DNA from: Niastella sp. OAS944
Lineage (GTDB): Bacteria; Bacteroidota; Bacteroidia; Chitinophagales; Chitinophagaceae
Direction of reading: 5' to 3'
Assembly: GCA_024809215.1 (NCBI GenBank)
Contig: JANUBW010000001.1
Location: 2,687,335-2,751,334 of the forward strand
DNA length: 64,000 nt
Position numbers and translations under genes: made by a program. The notes beneath the pieces were generated by a model. It did no database searches. It saw only the letters and a list, made by a program, of their open reading frames with translations, and was not told the origin of the DNA. This document shows, piece by piece, positions 26,980 to 35,635 of this stretch (the stretch's first letter is position 1; each line of letters starts with the position of its first letter).

Positions 26980-28026
26980 ATGCCTTCAGCCAAAAACCTT
27001 TCACCACGACAATTAGCAGCTTTCACAGCCGGCATCATAGCTGTTCCTGTAGCTATTGGTATATTTTTACTTACCCTAAACTGGCAAGTAGGCCTTGGCT
27101 CGCTGGTAGTGGTATTTGCCGGTGGCTATTGGTTAATTCTGGTTACCATGGAGCGGTTTATTTACCGTAAAATAAAACTCATTTATAAGCTCATATACCA
27201 AACCAAGGCTACCAAAAAAGAGGAAATGTATTTTAAATACATTCTTCCCCAAAAAAGCATTGATGAGGTGCGCGCCGATGTAGAGGAATGGGGCGAACGC
27301 CGGATCCATGAAATTGAAATTCTGCAGCAGAACGAAGCTTACCGCAAAGAATTCTTACAAAACCTGGCCCACGAGTTTAAAACACCCATATTTGCCATTC
27401 AGGGATATGTTGATACCCTGCTCGATGGCGTAGGTGAAGAAGCCATAAGAAAAAGATTTCTTGAGAATACAGCCAAAAACGTTGACCGGCTGGTGAACCT
27501 CATGAACGATCTCGATGAGATCTCCAAGCTGGAACATGGCGAACAGTTACTGGCCAAACAAAACTTCATTATTCAGGACCTTATACGCGAGGTATACGAT
27601 TCATTATCAATAAAAACGCAGGCAAAAAACATTCGCACCATTCTGAAAAAAGGTTGCGAGGCACCCATCACCGGCTTTGCCGATAAGGAAAAAATTAAAC
27701 AAGTACTTATTAACCTGGTTGAAAATGCCACCAAATATGGCAAACAGAATGGGAGTATTATAGCTAGTATTTACGATACCGATGATCAGCATGTGCTGGT
27801 TGAGATCAGCGATGATGGTATTGGTATTGAGGAAGAACACCTGCCCCGTATTTTTGAGCGCTTCTATCGTACCGATACAGCCCGCAGTCGCGATAAAGGT
27901 GGTTCTGGTTTAGGCCTTGCTATTTGCAAACATATTATTGAAGCACATGGCCAAAGTATTCACGTACGCAGCACCCCCGATGTGGGTACCACCATTGGCT
28001 TTACCGTAGAGGCCAAACGCGATTAA
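26980..28026 (+). CDS. PhoR-like sensor histidine kinase
   Basis: The 348-residue protein has two adjacent membrane helices (about 13-50) with almost no extracytoplasmic loop and a short linker. The kinase core has H131 in FLQNLAHEFKTPIFAIQGYV, N box (NLVENATKYGKQ), G1 (DDGIGIEEEH), F box (IFERFYRTD) and G2 (GGSGLGLAICKHIIEAHGQ). A kinase with minimal sensor region next to a PhoB-type regulator is how PhoR-like proteins look when they read transporter state instead of a ligand. It is the partner of the 26202 regulator. Confidence 0.93.
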   Translation: MPSAKNLSPRQLAAFTAGIIAVPVAIGIFLLTLNWQVGLGSLVVVFAGGYWLILVTMERFIYRKIKLIYKLIYQTKATKKEEMYFKYILPQKSIDEVRADVEEWGERRIHEIEILQQNEAYRKEFLQNLAHEFKTPIFAIQGYVDTLLDGVGEEAIRKRFLENTAKNVDRLVNLMNDLDEISKLEHGEQLLAKQNFIIQDLIREVYDSLSIKTQAKNIRTILKKGCEAPITGFADKEKIKQVLINLVENATKYGKQNGSIIASIYDTDDQHVLVEISDDGIGIEEEHLPRIFERFYRTDTARSRDKGGSGLGLAICKHIIEAHGQSIHVRSTPDVGTTIGFTVEAKRD

Positions 28027-28062
28027 GAATAATGGGCTAATTGGCTAATATGCTAATGTGCT
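28027..28062. repeat. Short TAAT-word repeat after the kinase gene
   Basis: AATAATGGGCTAATTGGCTA and ATATGCTAATGTGC repeat the word GGCTAATnnGCTAAT seen at 26881 and 18068, but without an obvious inverse arm nearby. It is a possible single-arm member of the same class. Confidence 0.45.
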
Positions 28063-28202
28063 TCCAGAACCAGTTTACCTCCCTACTAAACAGCTCTCCC
28101 TTCGCCTTCTAAATAGAACTATTTAAACATCCCGAATACCGTTCTGGCACTACCTTCCAAGACCACCAACCTCCGTTTCTTTGCATATCCAAATCTGTGA
28201 AA

Positions 28203-29363
28203 ATGCTAAGACGAACGGCCCTTATACCCGTGATCCTATTTCTGGCATTTAAAAGCCAGGCACAATGCGATGCCGCCCATACAAGTACACTATCCTATGA
28301 CACTATTGTAAACGCATTGGGCAATTCACTATATAGTTTCACATTTCCGCAATTTAATCCTACCCTGGGCACCCTGATCGATGTAAAGATCAATACCAAG
28401 GTGACGCTTGTTTATAATTTCAGGCTGGAGAACGGGGAAATTAACCCGGTTACCAATTATCGGGTTAAGGTATTTCGAGATGATGAAATTAGCAGCAGTG
28501 CGTTGGAAGCCCCCCTGGTTAATTCGTACCAAAAGCAATATGGGTTTTATAGCCTGGCGGGTACTGATGGTATCCCTAATTCTGGCCCGGATTATACGCA
28601 ACAAGGGCCATTGTACGTTTTGAATCAGAAAGATATCAATTATACGCTGTCCAATACCGCCGATTTCTTTGGTTCTGGTGCAGTTACGTTCGATTATATC
28701 ACCTCAACCTATTCGGCCGCGCAGGGTAGTATAAATAACAGTTTTGACGGCTCGGCGCAGGATGCGGTAAAATTTAACATAACATATACTTATTGTCCGC
28801 AAATTATTCTCGCGGCCGATATAACTTCATTCAAAGCCAGTAAGGTTAATGACGCAGTTATTGACATTAAGTGGATCACTCAAAACGAAAAAAACAATCG
28901 CAACTATGAATTACAGAAAAGTACTGACGGGAAAACTTTTAGAGGCGTTGCTCAGTTTGCTGCAACCGCAGCCCAAACCGGCTCCTATAGTTATTCGTAC
29001 GCGGTTCAACCAACCGACAGCAAGACGATAATTTTTAGAGTTAAACAGGTCGATGGGTCAGGCACTGCAAGGTATTCGGCAGTGAATGCAATAAAGCTCA
29101 GTAATAAAACAGGTCCGCAACCTGTCATTTATCCGAACCCCGCCAAAGGCGCTGCCAACCTTTTATTCAGCAATACAAAGCGAAGCAATTGGGAAGTAAG
29201 CATATACACTGTAAGCGGTCAATTACTGAAGCGTTATAATTTCAACAATGCGCTCACCGGAAAAATAAATACCACCCAGGAGATAGAAAAAGGTGTTTAC
29301 ATGGTGCAATCGCTAAACAAGACCACACAAGAGCATTTTGTTCAACAACTTCTAATTCAGTAG
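28203..29363 (+). CDS. Secreted protein with T9SS sorting domain
   Basis: Translation probably starts at the ATG at 28203 (MLRRTALIPVILFLAFKSQAQ, a signal peptide); an in-frame GTG six bases earlier is an alternative. The mature N-terminal half (about 22-200) is beta-rich and resembles choice-of-anchor/proprotein-convertase P-like domains in layout (FTFPQFNPTLGTLIDVKI). It is followed by the usual fibronectin-like stretch (IKWITQNEKNNRNYELQKST). A type A T9SS domain (PVIYPNPAKGAANLLF ... EIEKGVYMVQSLN) ends the 386-residue protein. It is a surface or secreted product with no visible active site. Confidence 0.83.
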   Translation: MLRRTALIPVILFLAFKSQAQCDAAHTSTLSYDTIVNALGNSLYSFTFPQFNPTLGTLIDVKINTKVTLVYNFRLENGEINPVTNYRVKVFRDDEISSSALEAPLVNSYQKQYGFYSLAGTDGIPNSGPDYTQQGPLYVLNQKDINYTLSNTADFFGSGAVTFDYITSTYSAAQGSINNSFDGSAQDAVKFNITYTYCPQIILAADITSFKASKVNDAVIDIKWITQNEKNNRNYELQKSTDGKTFRGVAQFAATAAQTGSYSYSYAVQPTDSKTIIFRVKQVDGSGTARYSAVNAIKLSNKTGPQPVIYPNPAKGAANLLFSNTKRSNWEVSIYTVSGQLLKRYNFNNALTGKINTTQEIEKGVYMVQSLNKTTQEHFVQQLLIQ

Positions 29364-29374
29364 AACTTTATAAT

Positions 29375-29402
29375 ACGCCCTGGTTGTACCGGGGCGTTTT
29401 TT
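29375..29402. terminator. Terminator between convergent genes
   Basis: ACGCCC-T-GG pairs with CC-G-GGGCGT around TTGTA (29375-29397), followed by six T's ending at 29402, next to the stop codon of the convergent DUF5690 gene. Confidence 0.82.
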
Positions 29403-30690
29403 ATTCCACTTCTACCTTCATTCGTTTATACCTGCCATTAAAATAAATAAGGGAGAACAGGGTTGCCAATACCCCTACCACTGAAAATATAACCACACTG
29501 GTGGGGTAAAACTGTATCCAGGTCAATTGCAAACCCGCCAGCTCTTTTGTAAGCATTACCGACATGCTACCCAAATACCCCCACGCATCGGCTATATAGA
29601 TCAGGAAGCCCACATTACCCGTAATTTTAAATGCCGCTATCAACCGTTCAAAGTAAATACAGTTAAAAGGAATGTAACCCATATACAAACCCAGGCCCGC
29701 CAGCTGCATCCATAACACGCCGGGTATAGCGCCGGTCAGGAACAAGGCTGATGAAATGCCCGCAATTAAAAACCCGGCCACAATAACCCAATGAATTAAA
29801 CGCAGGGCCTTTATATTCTTTCTTACAATCACCAGCAGGCTCATAACCACCAGTACAATCACCGAGGTAATGGTTTCGGTTTTGGTAAAGATGGCGGGCT
29901 TTTGACCATAACCCAATTCATTCCACATATTGGCCATAAAATTATCACGTACATCGCGCATAATGGTTAGGAACAGGTAGGTAATAACAACGGCAACTAT
30001 GCCACCGCCAAATAACCGTAAGAAATTTCGCCGGTCTTCGCGGGTCATGGGTAACCGCATACTTCTCTCCTTTATATCATCATCATCGGGCTGGGGCACC
30101 CGTTCTAACAGCAACATAAAAACGACCAATGGCAGAGCAAATACCAAACCGGTAGCAAAACCAAGCCACTGCTCCCCTACGTGCCAGCTATCGCGCAGCC
30201 ATACTGCCACCGAACGGCTAAAGCCGCCGGCAAATACAAAACTCACGGCCATGGCAGCCCCAATAAAATCGGTTGCCCGCCGCCCTTCGGCATAACTGAA
30301 AATAATACCCCACATAAACCCAAGCATAAACCCATTACCAAATAAACATAACATACCCCAGGGCGCCGGCACCCATGCAAAAAGCAGCAAACACAACCAG
30401 GCAAGGCCAATAAGTACGGCGCTGGTCTTCCAGCGGCCAAGTCTTTTTAATTCAGAAATAAACCGAATGCCATAAAATTTACTGGCCATATAGCCCAGGC
30501 CCTGGCTAATGATAAGTAAGGTTTGGTATTTTATTCCCCAGAAGGACTGTCCTTCGAAAGTGGCCACCGTAAAGGCTTTGCGATAGGCAAATATGCATGC
30601 GTAGGTTAAAAAAGCTATGGCGGCAGTATATAAAGCAACCATTATCTGCTTTGTTGAAAAGGCAGGTGCAGCAGGAGTTTTTGTTGACAA
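29401..30690 (-). CDS. DUF5690 family membrane transporter (MFS-like)
   Basis: The 429-residue protein has about twelve hydrophobic helices in two halves, split by a charged cytoplasmic loop (VPQPDDDDIKERSMRLPMTR). Recognisable blocks are YACIFAYRKAFTVATFEG near the N-terminus and MRDVRDNFMANMWNELGYG in the middle. I recall this as the DUF5690 family of Bacteroidota, distantly related to major facilitator carriers; the substrate is unknown. It is monocistronic with its stop in the shared terminator. Confidence 0.82.
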   Translation of the reverse strand: MSTKTPAAPAFSTKQIMVALYTAAIAFLTYACIFAYRKAFTVATFEGQSFWGIKYQTLLIISQGLGYMASKFYGIRFISELKRLGRWKTSAVLIGLAWLCLLLFAWVPAPWGMLCLFGNGFMLGFMWGIIFSYAEGRRATDFIGAAMAVSFVFAGGFSRSVAVWLRDSWHVGEQWLGFATGLVFALPLVVFMLLLERVPQPDDDDIKERSMRLPMTREDRRNFLRLFGGGIVAVVITYLFLTIMRDVRDNFMANMWNELGYGQKPAIFTKTETITSVIVLVVMSLLVIVRKNIKALRLIHWVIVAGFLIAGISSALFLTGAIPGVLWMQLAGLGLYMGYIPFNCIYFERLIAAFKITGNVGFLIYIADAWGYLGSMSVMLTKELAGLQLTWIQFYPTSVVIFSVVGVLATLFSLIYFNGRYKRMKVEVE

Positions 30691-31054
30691 ACGAATGCAG
30701 TTTTAAAGGTTGCTGTGTAAATACGTTTCTATTTGTAAAATAAGGAATTGCAGGCAATGTATATTGTAAAATAAAAAGGGCGAAACTTAAAAAAGCTCCG
30801 CCGGTCAACATTAAGAAACTGCTACGATTGTTATTTATGTATAACACACAGCAATAAAACGGACACTAAGATACAAGCTTCATATTAACGATCCCTTAAT
30901 CCAGTGTGAACAAATGATTACGTCTATGCTCATCCTAATATTGATTCCCAAACACCAGTTGGTAACAATTCCTTCACATAACGCTAACGGGGGCTTAATG
31001 ATCGTGTAACACTGGGGTCATACTAATATGTGAATTTTGATAAACCCAAACTCA
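30691..31054. other. Intergenic region between divergent genes
   Basis: About 360 bp without a gene. It must contain the divergent promoters of the DUF5690 carrier and the phosphoesterase operon. No exact TAnnTTTG with a TTG partner was seen, and no RNA gene. Confidence 0.4.
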
Positions 31055-31885
31055 ATGGAAAAACGCGCAGTAGATGTGGTTGTAATATCTGATGTACACT
31101 TAGGTACATACGGATGTCGTGCAAAAGAACTGGTTGCCTATCTAAAAAGCATCCTGCCTAATATTCTTATCCTCAATGGCGACATAATTGATGGCTGGCA
31201 GTTCTCAAAGCGCTACTTCCCTTCATCGCATATGGCTGTAATAAAAGAGGTACTGAACCTTATTATGAAGGGTACCCGTGTTTTTTATATTACAGGCAAT
31301 CATGATGAGCTGCTGCGCCGTTATAGCGATTTTCAGTTAAGCCATTTTACCCTTACCGATAAACTGGTGCTTGAGATTGATAATAAAATGACCTGGATCT
31401 TCCATGGCGATGTATTTGACAATACGACCAAAGGCGGCGCCAAAGTGCTGGCCAAGCTGGGAAGTAACGGTTATGGCGCACTGATACTGTTTAACAGGTT
31501 TGTGAATTTTGTATTGAAGGCGTTTGGCCGCGAAAAGCTTTCCATTTCAAAAAATGTAATGGCCGGCGTTAATAAAATGGCCAGGATAGATGCCTTTGAA
31601 CAAATAGCAGCCGAACTGGCCATTGAAAAACAGTATGACTATGTGATTTGCGGTCATATTCACCAGCCTCAGAAAAGAGTAATAGAAAACGAAAAAGGGA
31701 GGGTCACCTATCTTAACTCAGGCGATTGGGTTGAACATTTGACCGCACTCGAATACCGGAACAACGAATGGAACATTTTCGAATACAACGAAAAAGACTT
31801 TCCGCAAACGGCCATTGATATACCAGCCAAAGTAAATGTGCTTACAGACGAGATCAGTTTTTACATCAATTCATTAGCAATATAA
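31055..31885 (+). CDS. Metallophosphoesterase, LpxH-like (UDP-2,3-diacylglucosamine diphosphatase family)
   Basis: The ATG at 31055 is preferred over an in-frame TTG at 31037, giving 276 residues. All five metal-binding blocks of calcineurin-like phosphoesterases are present: SDVHLG, NGDIIDGW, TGNHDE, HGDVFD and CGHIHQP. Their spacing fits LpxH-like enzymes, which release lipid X in lipid A synthesis. Bacteroidota often carry paralogues of this family whose substrates are not known, so the reaction is a family-level call. The next gene, 34 bp downstream, is a glycosyltransferase, which supports a role in envelope glycolipid metabolism. Confidence 0.85.
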   Translation: MEKRAVDVVVISDVHLGTYGCRAKELVAYLKSILPNILILNGDIIDGWQFSKRYFPSSHMAVIKEVLNLIMKGTRVFYITGNHDELLRRYSDFQLSHFTLTDKLVLEIDNKMTWIFHGDVFDNTTKGGAKVLAKLGSNGYGALILFNRFVNFVLKAFGREKLSISKNVMAGVNKMARIDAFEQIAAELAIEKQYDYVICGHIHQPQKRVIENEKGRVTYLNSGDWVEHLTALEYRNNEWNIFEYNEKDFPQTAIDIPAKVNVLTDEISFYINSLAI

Positions 31886-31919
31886 ACGCCCCGGGCAAAA
31901 GTAGATCCACAATAAGTAT

Positions 31920-32954
31920 ATGAAGATATTTTATGCAATACAGGCTACCGGCAATGGACATATTAGTCGCGCCATGGAGCTGCTCCCCTATTTACAGAAG
32001 TATGGGACGGTTGATATCTTTTTAAGTGGCGCCAACAGCACCCTGCCGTTAAATGCGCCCATTAAATATCGCAGCAAGGGCTTAAGCCTCTTTTATACCT
32101 GCGATGGTAAGCTCGATTACCGTAAGATCATTAGCCGCATTTCTCCCTTCAGGGTCATGAAAGAGGTGCGCGACCTGCCAGTTGAAAATTACGACCTGGT
32201 GATCAATGATTTTGAGTGCATTACTTCACTTGCCTGTGCCCGTAAAAAAGTACCTTCAGTAAACTTTGGCCACCAGGCCAGCTTTGTAAGCGATAAAACG
32301 CCCCGGCCTGCAAAGCCAAGCAAAGCAGGTGAATGGATACTGCAGAACTATGCCAAGGCAACTAATTATATTGGACTGCACTTTGAGAGCTATGATGATT
32401 TTATTTTTTCGCCCGTAATTAAAGAAGAAATATTACAGGCAGAAGCTACCAATAAAGGTCACATCACTGTTTATCTGCCATCTTATTGCGATAAGGAGCT
32501 GATACAATTATTGCAACCTTTTAAAGACCATCGCTTTGAGGTGTTCTCACGCCAGGCTGCACAACCGTATACCATCGATCATATGAACTTTCGCCCGGTA
32601 GATGCAAAGGATTTCAACCGCAGCCTTATCAGCTGTCATGGTATTGTATGCGGCGCTGGTTTTGAAACTCCGGCAGAAGCCCTATACCTGAAGAAAAAGA
32701 TGATAGCCATTCCTATTCAGGGGCAATACGAGCAACAATGTAATGCCGCAGCGCTTAAGAAGCTGGGTGTTATAACGCTCGATAAACTTGATGATGATTT
32801 TACCGACACCTTCAATAACTGGGTGAACGATCCTAATACACCCAGCGTTCAATACCGCTACTCAACTGAGGCCATTATTAACATCCTGATATATCGCTGC
32901 ACTGATCTGAAGTCTCCATTAGACATTCCTTATCCAGACCTTATTTTCAATTAA
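31920..32954 (+). CDS. GT-B fold glycosyltransferase (Glyco_trans_1_3/GT28-like)
   Basis: The 344-residue protein begins MKIFYAIQATGNGHISRAME, the glycine/histidine acceptor loop of GT28/MGT-type enzymes. In the C-terminal half HGIVCGAGFETPAEALYLKK is the nucleotide-sugar donor region, and KKMIAIPIQGQYEQQCNAAAL continues it. No membrane helix or signal is present, so it acts on the cytoplasmic side. It is co-directional with the LpxH-like phosphoesterase (34-bp gap) and followed by a terminator, which defines a two-gene operon likely modifying a lipid-linked sugar. Confidence 0.83.
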   Translation: MKIFYAIQATGNGHISRAMELLPYLQKYGTVDIFLSGANSTLPLNAPIKYRSKGLSLFYTCDGKLDYRKIISRISPFRVMKEVRDLPVENYDLVINDFECITSLACARKKVPSVNFGHQASFVSDKTPRPAKPSKAGEWILQNYAKATNYIGLHFESYDDFIFSPVIKEEILQAEATNKGHITVYLPSYCDKELIQLLQPFKDHRFEVFSRQAAQPYTIDHMNFRPVDAKDFNRSLISCHGIVCGAGFETPAEALYLKKKMIAIPIQGQYEQQCNAAALKKLGVITLDKLDDDFTDTFNNWVNDPNTPSVQYRYSTEAIINILIYRCTDLKSPLDIPYPDLIFN

Positions 32955-32975
32955 GCGCGTTCTTCCGTTTTTCCG

Positions 32976-33010
32976 GGTGCCACCTCTTTAATTAGTAGTG
33001 GCACCTTTTT
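32976..33010 (+). terminator. Terminator of the phosphoesterase-glycosyltransferase operon
   Basis: GGTGCCAC (32976-32983) pairs with GTGGCACC (32998-33005) across an AT-rich loop and is followed by TTTTT. Confidence 0.88.
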
Positions 33011-33621
33011 ATTTGGGGTTACTGTTAAAAAAAGAGCCGTCACGATAGAAATCGAACGGCGTCAGTCACATGAGAGAAATAAAACTCTCACTTTATAGAG
33101 AATCTTAGTAGTATATATTGATTATAAATTCTGAGCAGGATATTCAAAATTCACATTCAGCGAGGATAAGATGCTTAAAGATACTCCCGCAAACGTAAAA
33201 TTTCATTATTTTTTATAGAATTTTACTTTCTTCTTACAATTTTCAAAAATATACACAGTTACATTTAATTTTTTCCATTAATTCGACCTATTCTTTTATA
33301 ATCATTTATTTAATATTTTAATAATAGGTCTTTTCCCCGGTTAACAAGGCTGGTCGGTTATAAAAATTGTGCAGTGCTGGCAATGCAGTGAGATATCCGG
33401 ATCGCCTGTAAACAAGTAGGGCGTATAGGAGGTACTGTACCCGTCGGAATAATTTGGTTAAAGGCACAATACCCGTAAGCAAGCTAACTAGGTTAGTTTA
33501 TGTAATGGTTACTACAGCTTTAAGCAACTGTTAGTAATTTCTCCCAGGTTAACACAAGGGGTAATTCAGTAATACTCTCAAAACTTAATATTACCTAATT
33601 GTTAATTTTTGTATATTAATA
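33011..33621. other. AT-rich intergenic region
   Basis: About 610 bp without a gene. It holds two possible hairpins: GCCGT/ACGGC with inner GAT/ATC at 33035-33060, and GACCTATT (33285-33292) with AATAGGTC (33323-33330) followed by TTTT. The second has a 30-base AT loop and may be a weak terminator. No promoter of the standard type was identified before the 33622 gene. Confidence 0.45.
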
Positions 33622-34836
33622 GTGAGAATTTTTCCCGTGAGATTGCCTTTGCCCATATTAGTGCTTTTCGCAACTATTGCCCTGCACCCAATTACATCAT
33701 CGGGTAATACCATTCAATTTGAATTTTGCGGCGAACAGATCACCTTTGATTTCGATAAGACCCTGGCGCCTAACACGCCGGTCCTGAGCACTGAGGCCTC
33801 TATAACCGCCTTCTACCAAAGCCTTAACAGAAAGGACTATGATCCAATAATAGATGCCCTGAAAGCTTATAAAGCTAAATTCAAACCAGACGACTGGCTG
33901 TTTTACCAACTTATTAGAAAAGCGGCACAGCAGATAAGCCCAAAGGACAATGATTACCACCGGTATACGCTTTACAAATGGTACTTCCTTTGCCGGCTGG
34001 GATACGATGCCCGCCTGGCCGTATCAGGTGATTATATCCTTTTTTACATTTACTGTGAAGAAAATACCTATAACATTCCCTACCGCAATTATAATGGCAG
34101 ACAATATGTGTGTTTGAATTATCACGATTATGGTAATCACATTGATTTTTTAAAGAACCGCTTTTCCATGATCGACCTGCCCGTTCCCGAAGCTCAAAAC
34201 AGCTTCACTTATAAGATCACTCACCTGCCCGATTTTAAGTCGGCCGATTACAAAGAAAAAGAGCTGCGCTTCACTTATAACGACAATGAGTTTCATTATA
34301 AAGTAAAACTGAACAAACAAATACAATCGCTTTTTACCAATTACCCGGTAGTTGATTACGCATTATACCTCAATATTCCGCTTAGCCGCGAAACATATTC
34401 TTCGCTGATCCCCTTGCTGAAGAAGAGCATAAAACATATGAGTGTAAAGAATGGCGTAGATTACCTGATGCGGTTTACACGGTATGCATTCTTATTTGAA
34501 CCCGACAATAAAGCATTTGGCGGCGAAAAACGCCTGTCGCCCGAACAAACCCTATTGTACGATCAAAGCGATTGTGAGGACCGTGTGGCTTTGTTCTATT
34601 GCCTGGTAAAAGAGATCTATAACCTGCCAATGATCGTATTAACCTATCCTAAGCATGTAACTATAGCCGTACAGTTTGACAAGCCTGTTGGTAAACCCAT
34701 TATTTATAATGGAAACAAATATTCCGTTTGTGAGCCTACTCCCCAAAAACAAGACCTGCTGGTAGGGCAGTTACTGCCTGAGTTAAAAAAAGCACCTTAC
34801 GAGGTTGCTTATGTATATACTCCTCAGAAGAATTAA
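33622..34836 (+). CDS. Secreted transglutaminase-like protein
   Basis: No ATG is available, so the start is GTG at 33622 (or GTG at 33637); both open the signal peptide (ending near HPITSSG). The mature N-terminal 250 residues are unrecognised. The C-terminal part fits the papain-like transglutaminase fold: C318 in QSDCEDRVALFYCLVKE, H345 in YPKHVTIAV and E371 in SVCEPTP follow the order Cys-His-Asp/Glu with correct spacing. The third residue is Glu where Asp is usual. Bacteroidota proteins of this kind are periplasmic and often act on peptides or peptidoglycan, but no substrate is evident. The gene stands alone. Confidence 0.75.
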   Translation: MRIFPVRLPLPILVLFATIALHPITSSGNTIQFEFCGEQITFDFDKTLAPNTPVLSTEASITAFYQSLNRKDYDPIIDALKAYKAKFKPDDWLFYQLIRKAAQQISPKDNDYHRYTLYKWYFLCRLGYDARLAVSGDYILFYIYCEENTYNIPYRNYNGRQYVCLNYHDYGNHIDFLKNRFSMIDLPVPEAQNSFTYKITHLPDFKSADYKEKELRFTYNDNEFHYKVKLNKQIQSLFTNYPVVDYALYLNIPLSRETYSSLIPLLKKSIKHMSVKNGVDYLMRFTRYAFLFEPDNKAFGGEKRLSPEQTLLYDQSDCEDRVALFYCLVKEIYNLPMIVLTYPKHVTIAVQFDKPVGKPIIYNGNKYSVCEPTPQKQDLLVGQLLPELKKAPYEVAYVYTPQKN

Positions 34837-34860
34837 AAAAGCCGTTCCGGGCGGAACGGC
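34835..34860 (-). terminator. Terminator of the YwqK-like lipoprotein gene
   Basis: GCCGTTCC pairs with GGAACGGC (34841-34860) with a GGGC loop. On the minus strand it is followed by six T's, which overlap the stop codon region of the 33622 gene. It may also act on the plus strand, though no T run follows there. Confidence 0.7.
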
Positions 34861-34993
34861 CTCATATCAAGGACATTTTTGATTAAAGGGTATGGACGAT
34901 CAATTCTAGTGACGGACGGAATGGTGCAAGATAGCTTGTCAATATAATGACACTTTTACAACAAGATTAAGGAACTATGAATTACCAGGTCAC

Positions 34994-35539
34994 TTATTTT
35001 ACCTTTTCGGTTGTAAGCAATTCTCCACTTTCGCCGTATTTTTCAACACTTGTAATATATCCTTCTTTATCATAATTGTTCCAGCTGCCGCTATAGAAAC
35101 CATTCTTAAAGTTTCCTTCTTTTTGTATCCGTCCATCTTCATAATAATACTTTGCAGGCCCATCAAACTGCCCGGTGCTATCTAAGGAAAGTTTACTTTT
35201 CATTTGACCGTTGCTGTAGTATTCTTTGAAAAAGATGCGCTTATTGTCCTTCGCCACAACGATCTGTGTTATATGGTCGTTGCTGTCAAGCATGATTTGG
35301 GTAAGCGTACCCATTTTCTTATTAACATTAAACTCAGTTTTGTAAAAGTCAACGCCACCATATCGTTTTCCAAAAGTAGTATCACTTGCTTTATGCAAAG
35401 AGTCGAGCCATTCTTTTTCCGGAGCCCAATATACTTCTATAGCCGAGCGCTTCCTTTCACTATTGCAAGCGAACAAACCGGTAATAACCATACCAATGAT
35501 CAGTAACAGTTTCTTATTGTTGAACTTCACCTTATGCAT
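34994..35539 (-). CDS. YwqK/MORN-2 repeat lipoprotein
   Basis: The 181-residue protein has a lipobox (ITGLFACNS, lipidated C25). The C-terminal part is made of MORN_2/YwqK-type repeats: KEYYSNGQMKSKLSL, AKYYYEDGRIQKEGNFKNG and WNNYDKEGYITSVEKYGESG. Such proteins are commonly annotated as YwqK-family antitoxins, but the repeats are general surface modules and no toxin gene is adjacent, so I make no antitoxin claim. It is likely an outer-membrane or periplasmic lipoprotein. Confidence 0.82.
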   Translation of the reverse strand: MHKVKFNNKKLLLIIGMVITGLFACNSERKRSAIEVYWAPEKEWLDSLHKASDTTFGKRYGGVDFYKTEFNVNKKMGTLTQIMLDSNDHITQIVVAKDNKRIFFKEYYSNGQMKSKLSLDSTGQFDGPAKYYYEDGRIQKEGNFKNGFYSGSWNNYDKEGYITSVEKYGESGELLTTEKVK

Positions 35540-35635
35540 ATTTATAATTGTGAGCGCAAATTAGTTAAAATAAAAAGCACCCGCCAGTTGGCAGATGCTT
35601 TTTATAAAGTATTGATATTAGTATAAAGTCAATTC

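Noticed and set aside
33589..33605. TATTAC and TGTTAA 11 bp apart before the transglutaminase-like gene
   Set aside because: Only two hexamers, 16 bp from the start codon where an activator site makes no sense; it shows that such pairs arise by chance in AT-rich DNA.
34994..35539. YwqK-type antitoxin of a toxin-antitoxin pair
   Set aside because: No toxin gene is adjacent and the repeats are general surface modules.
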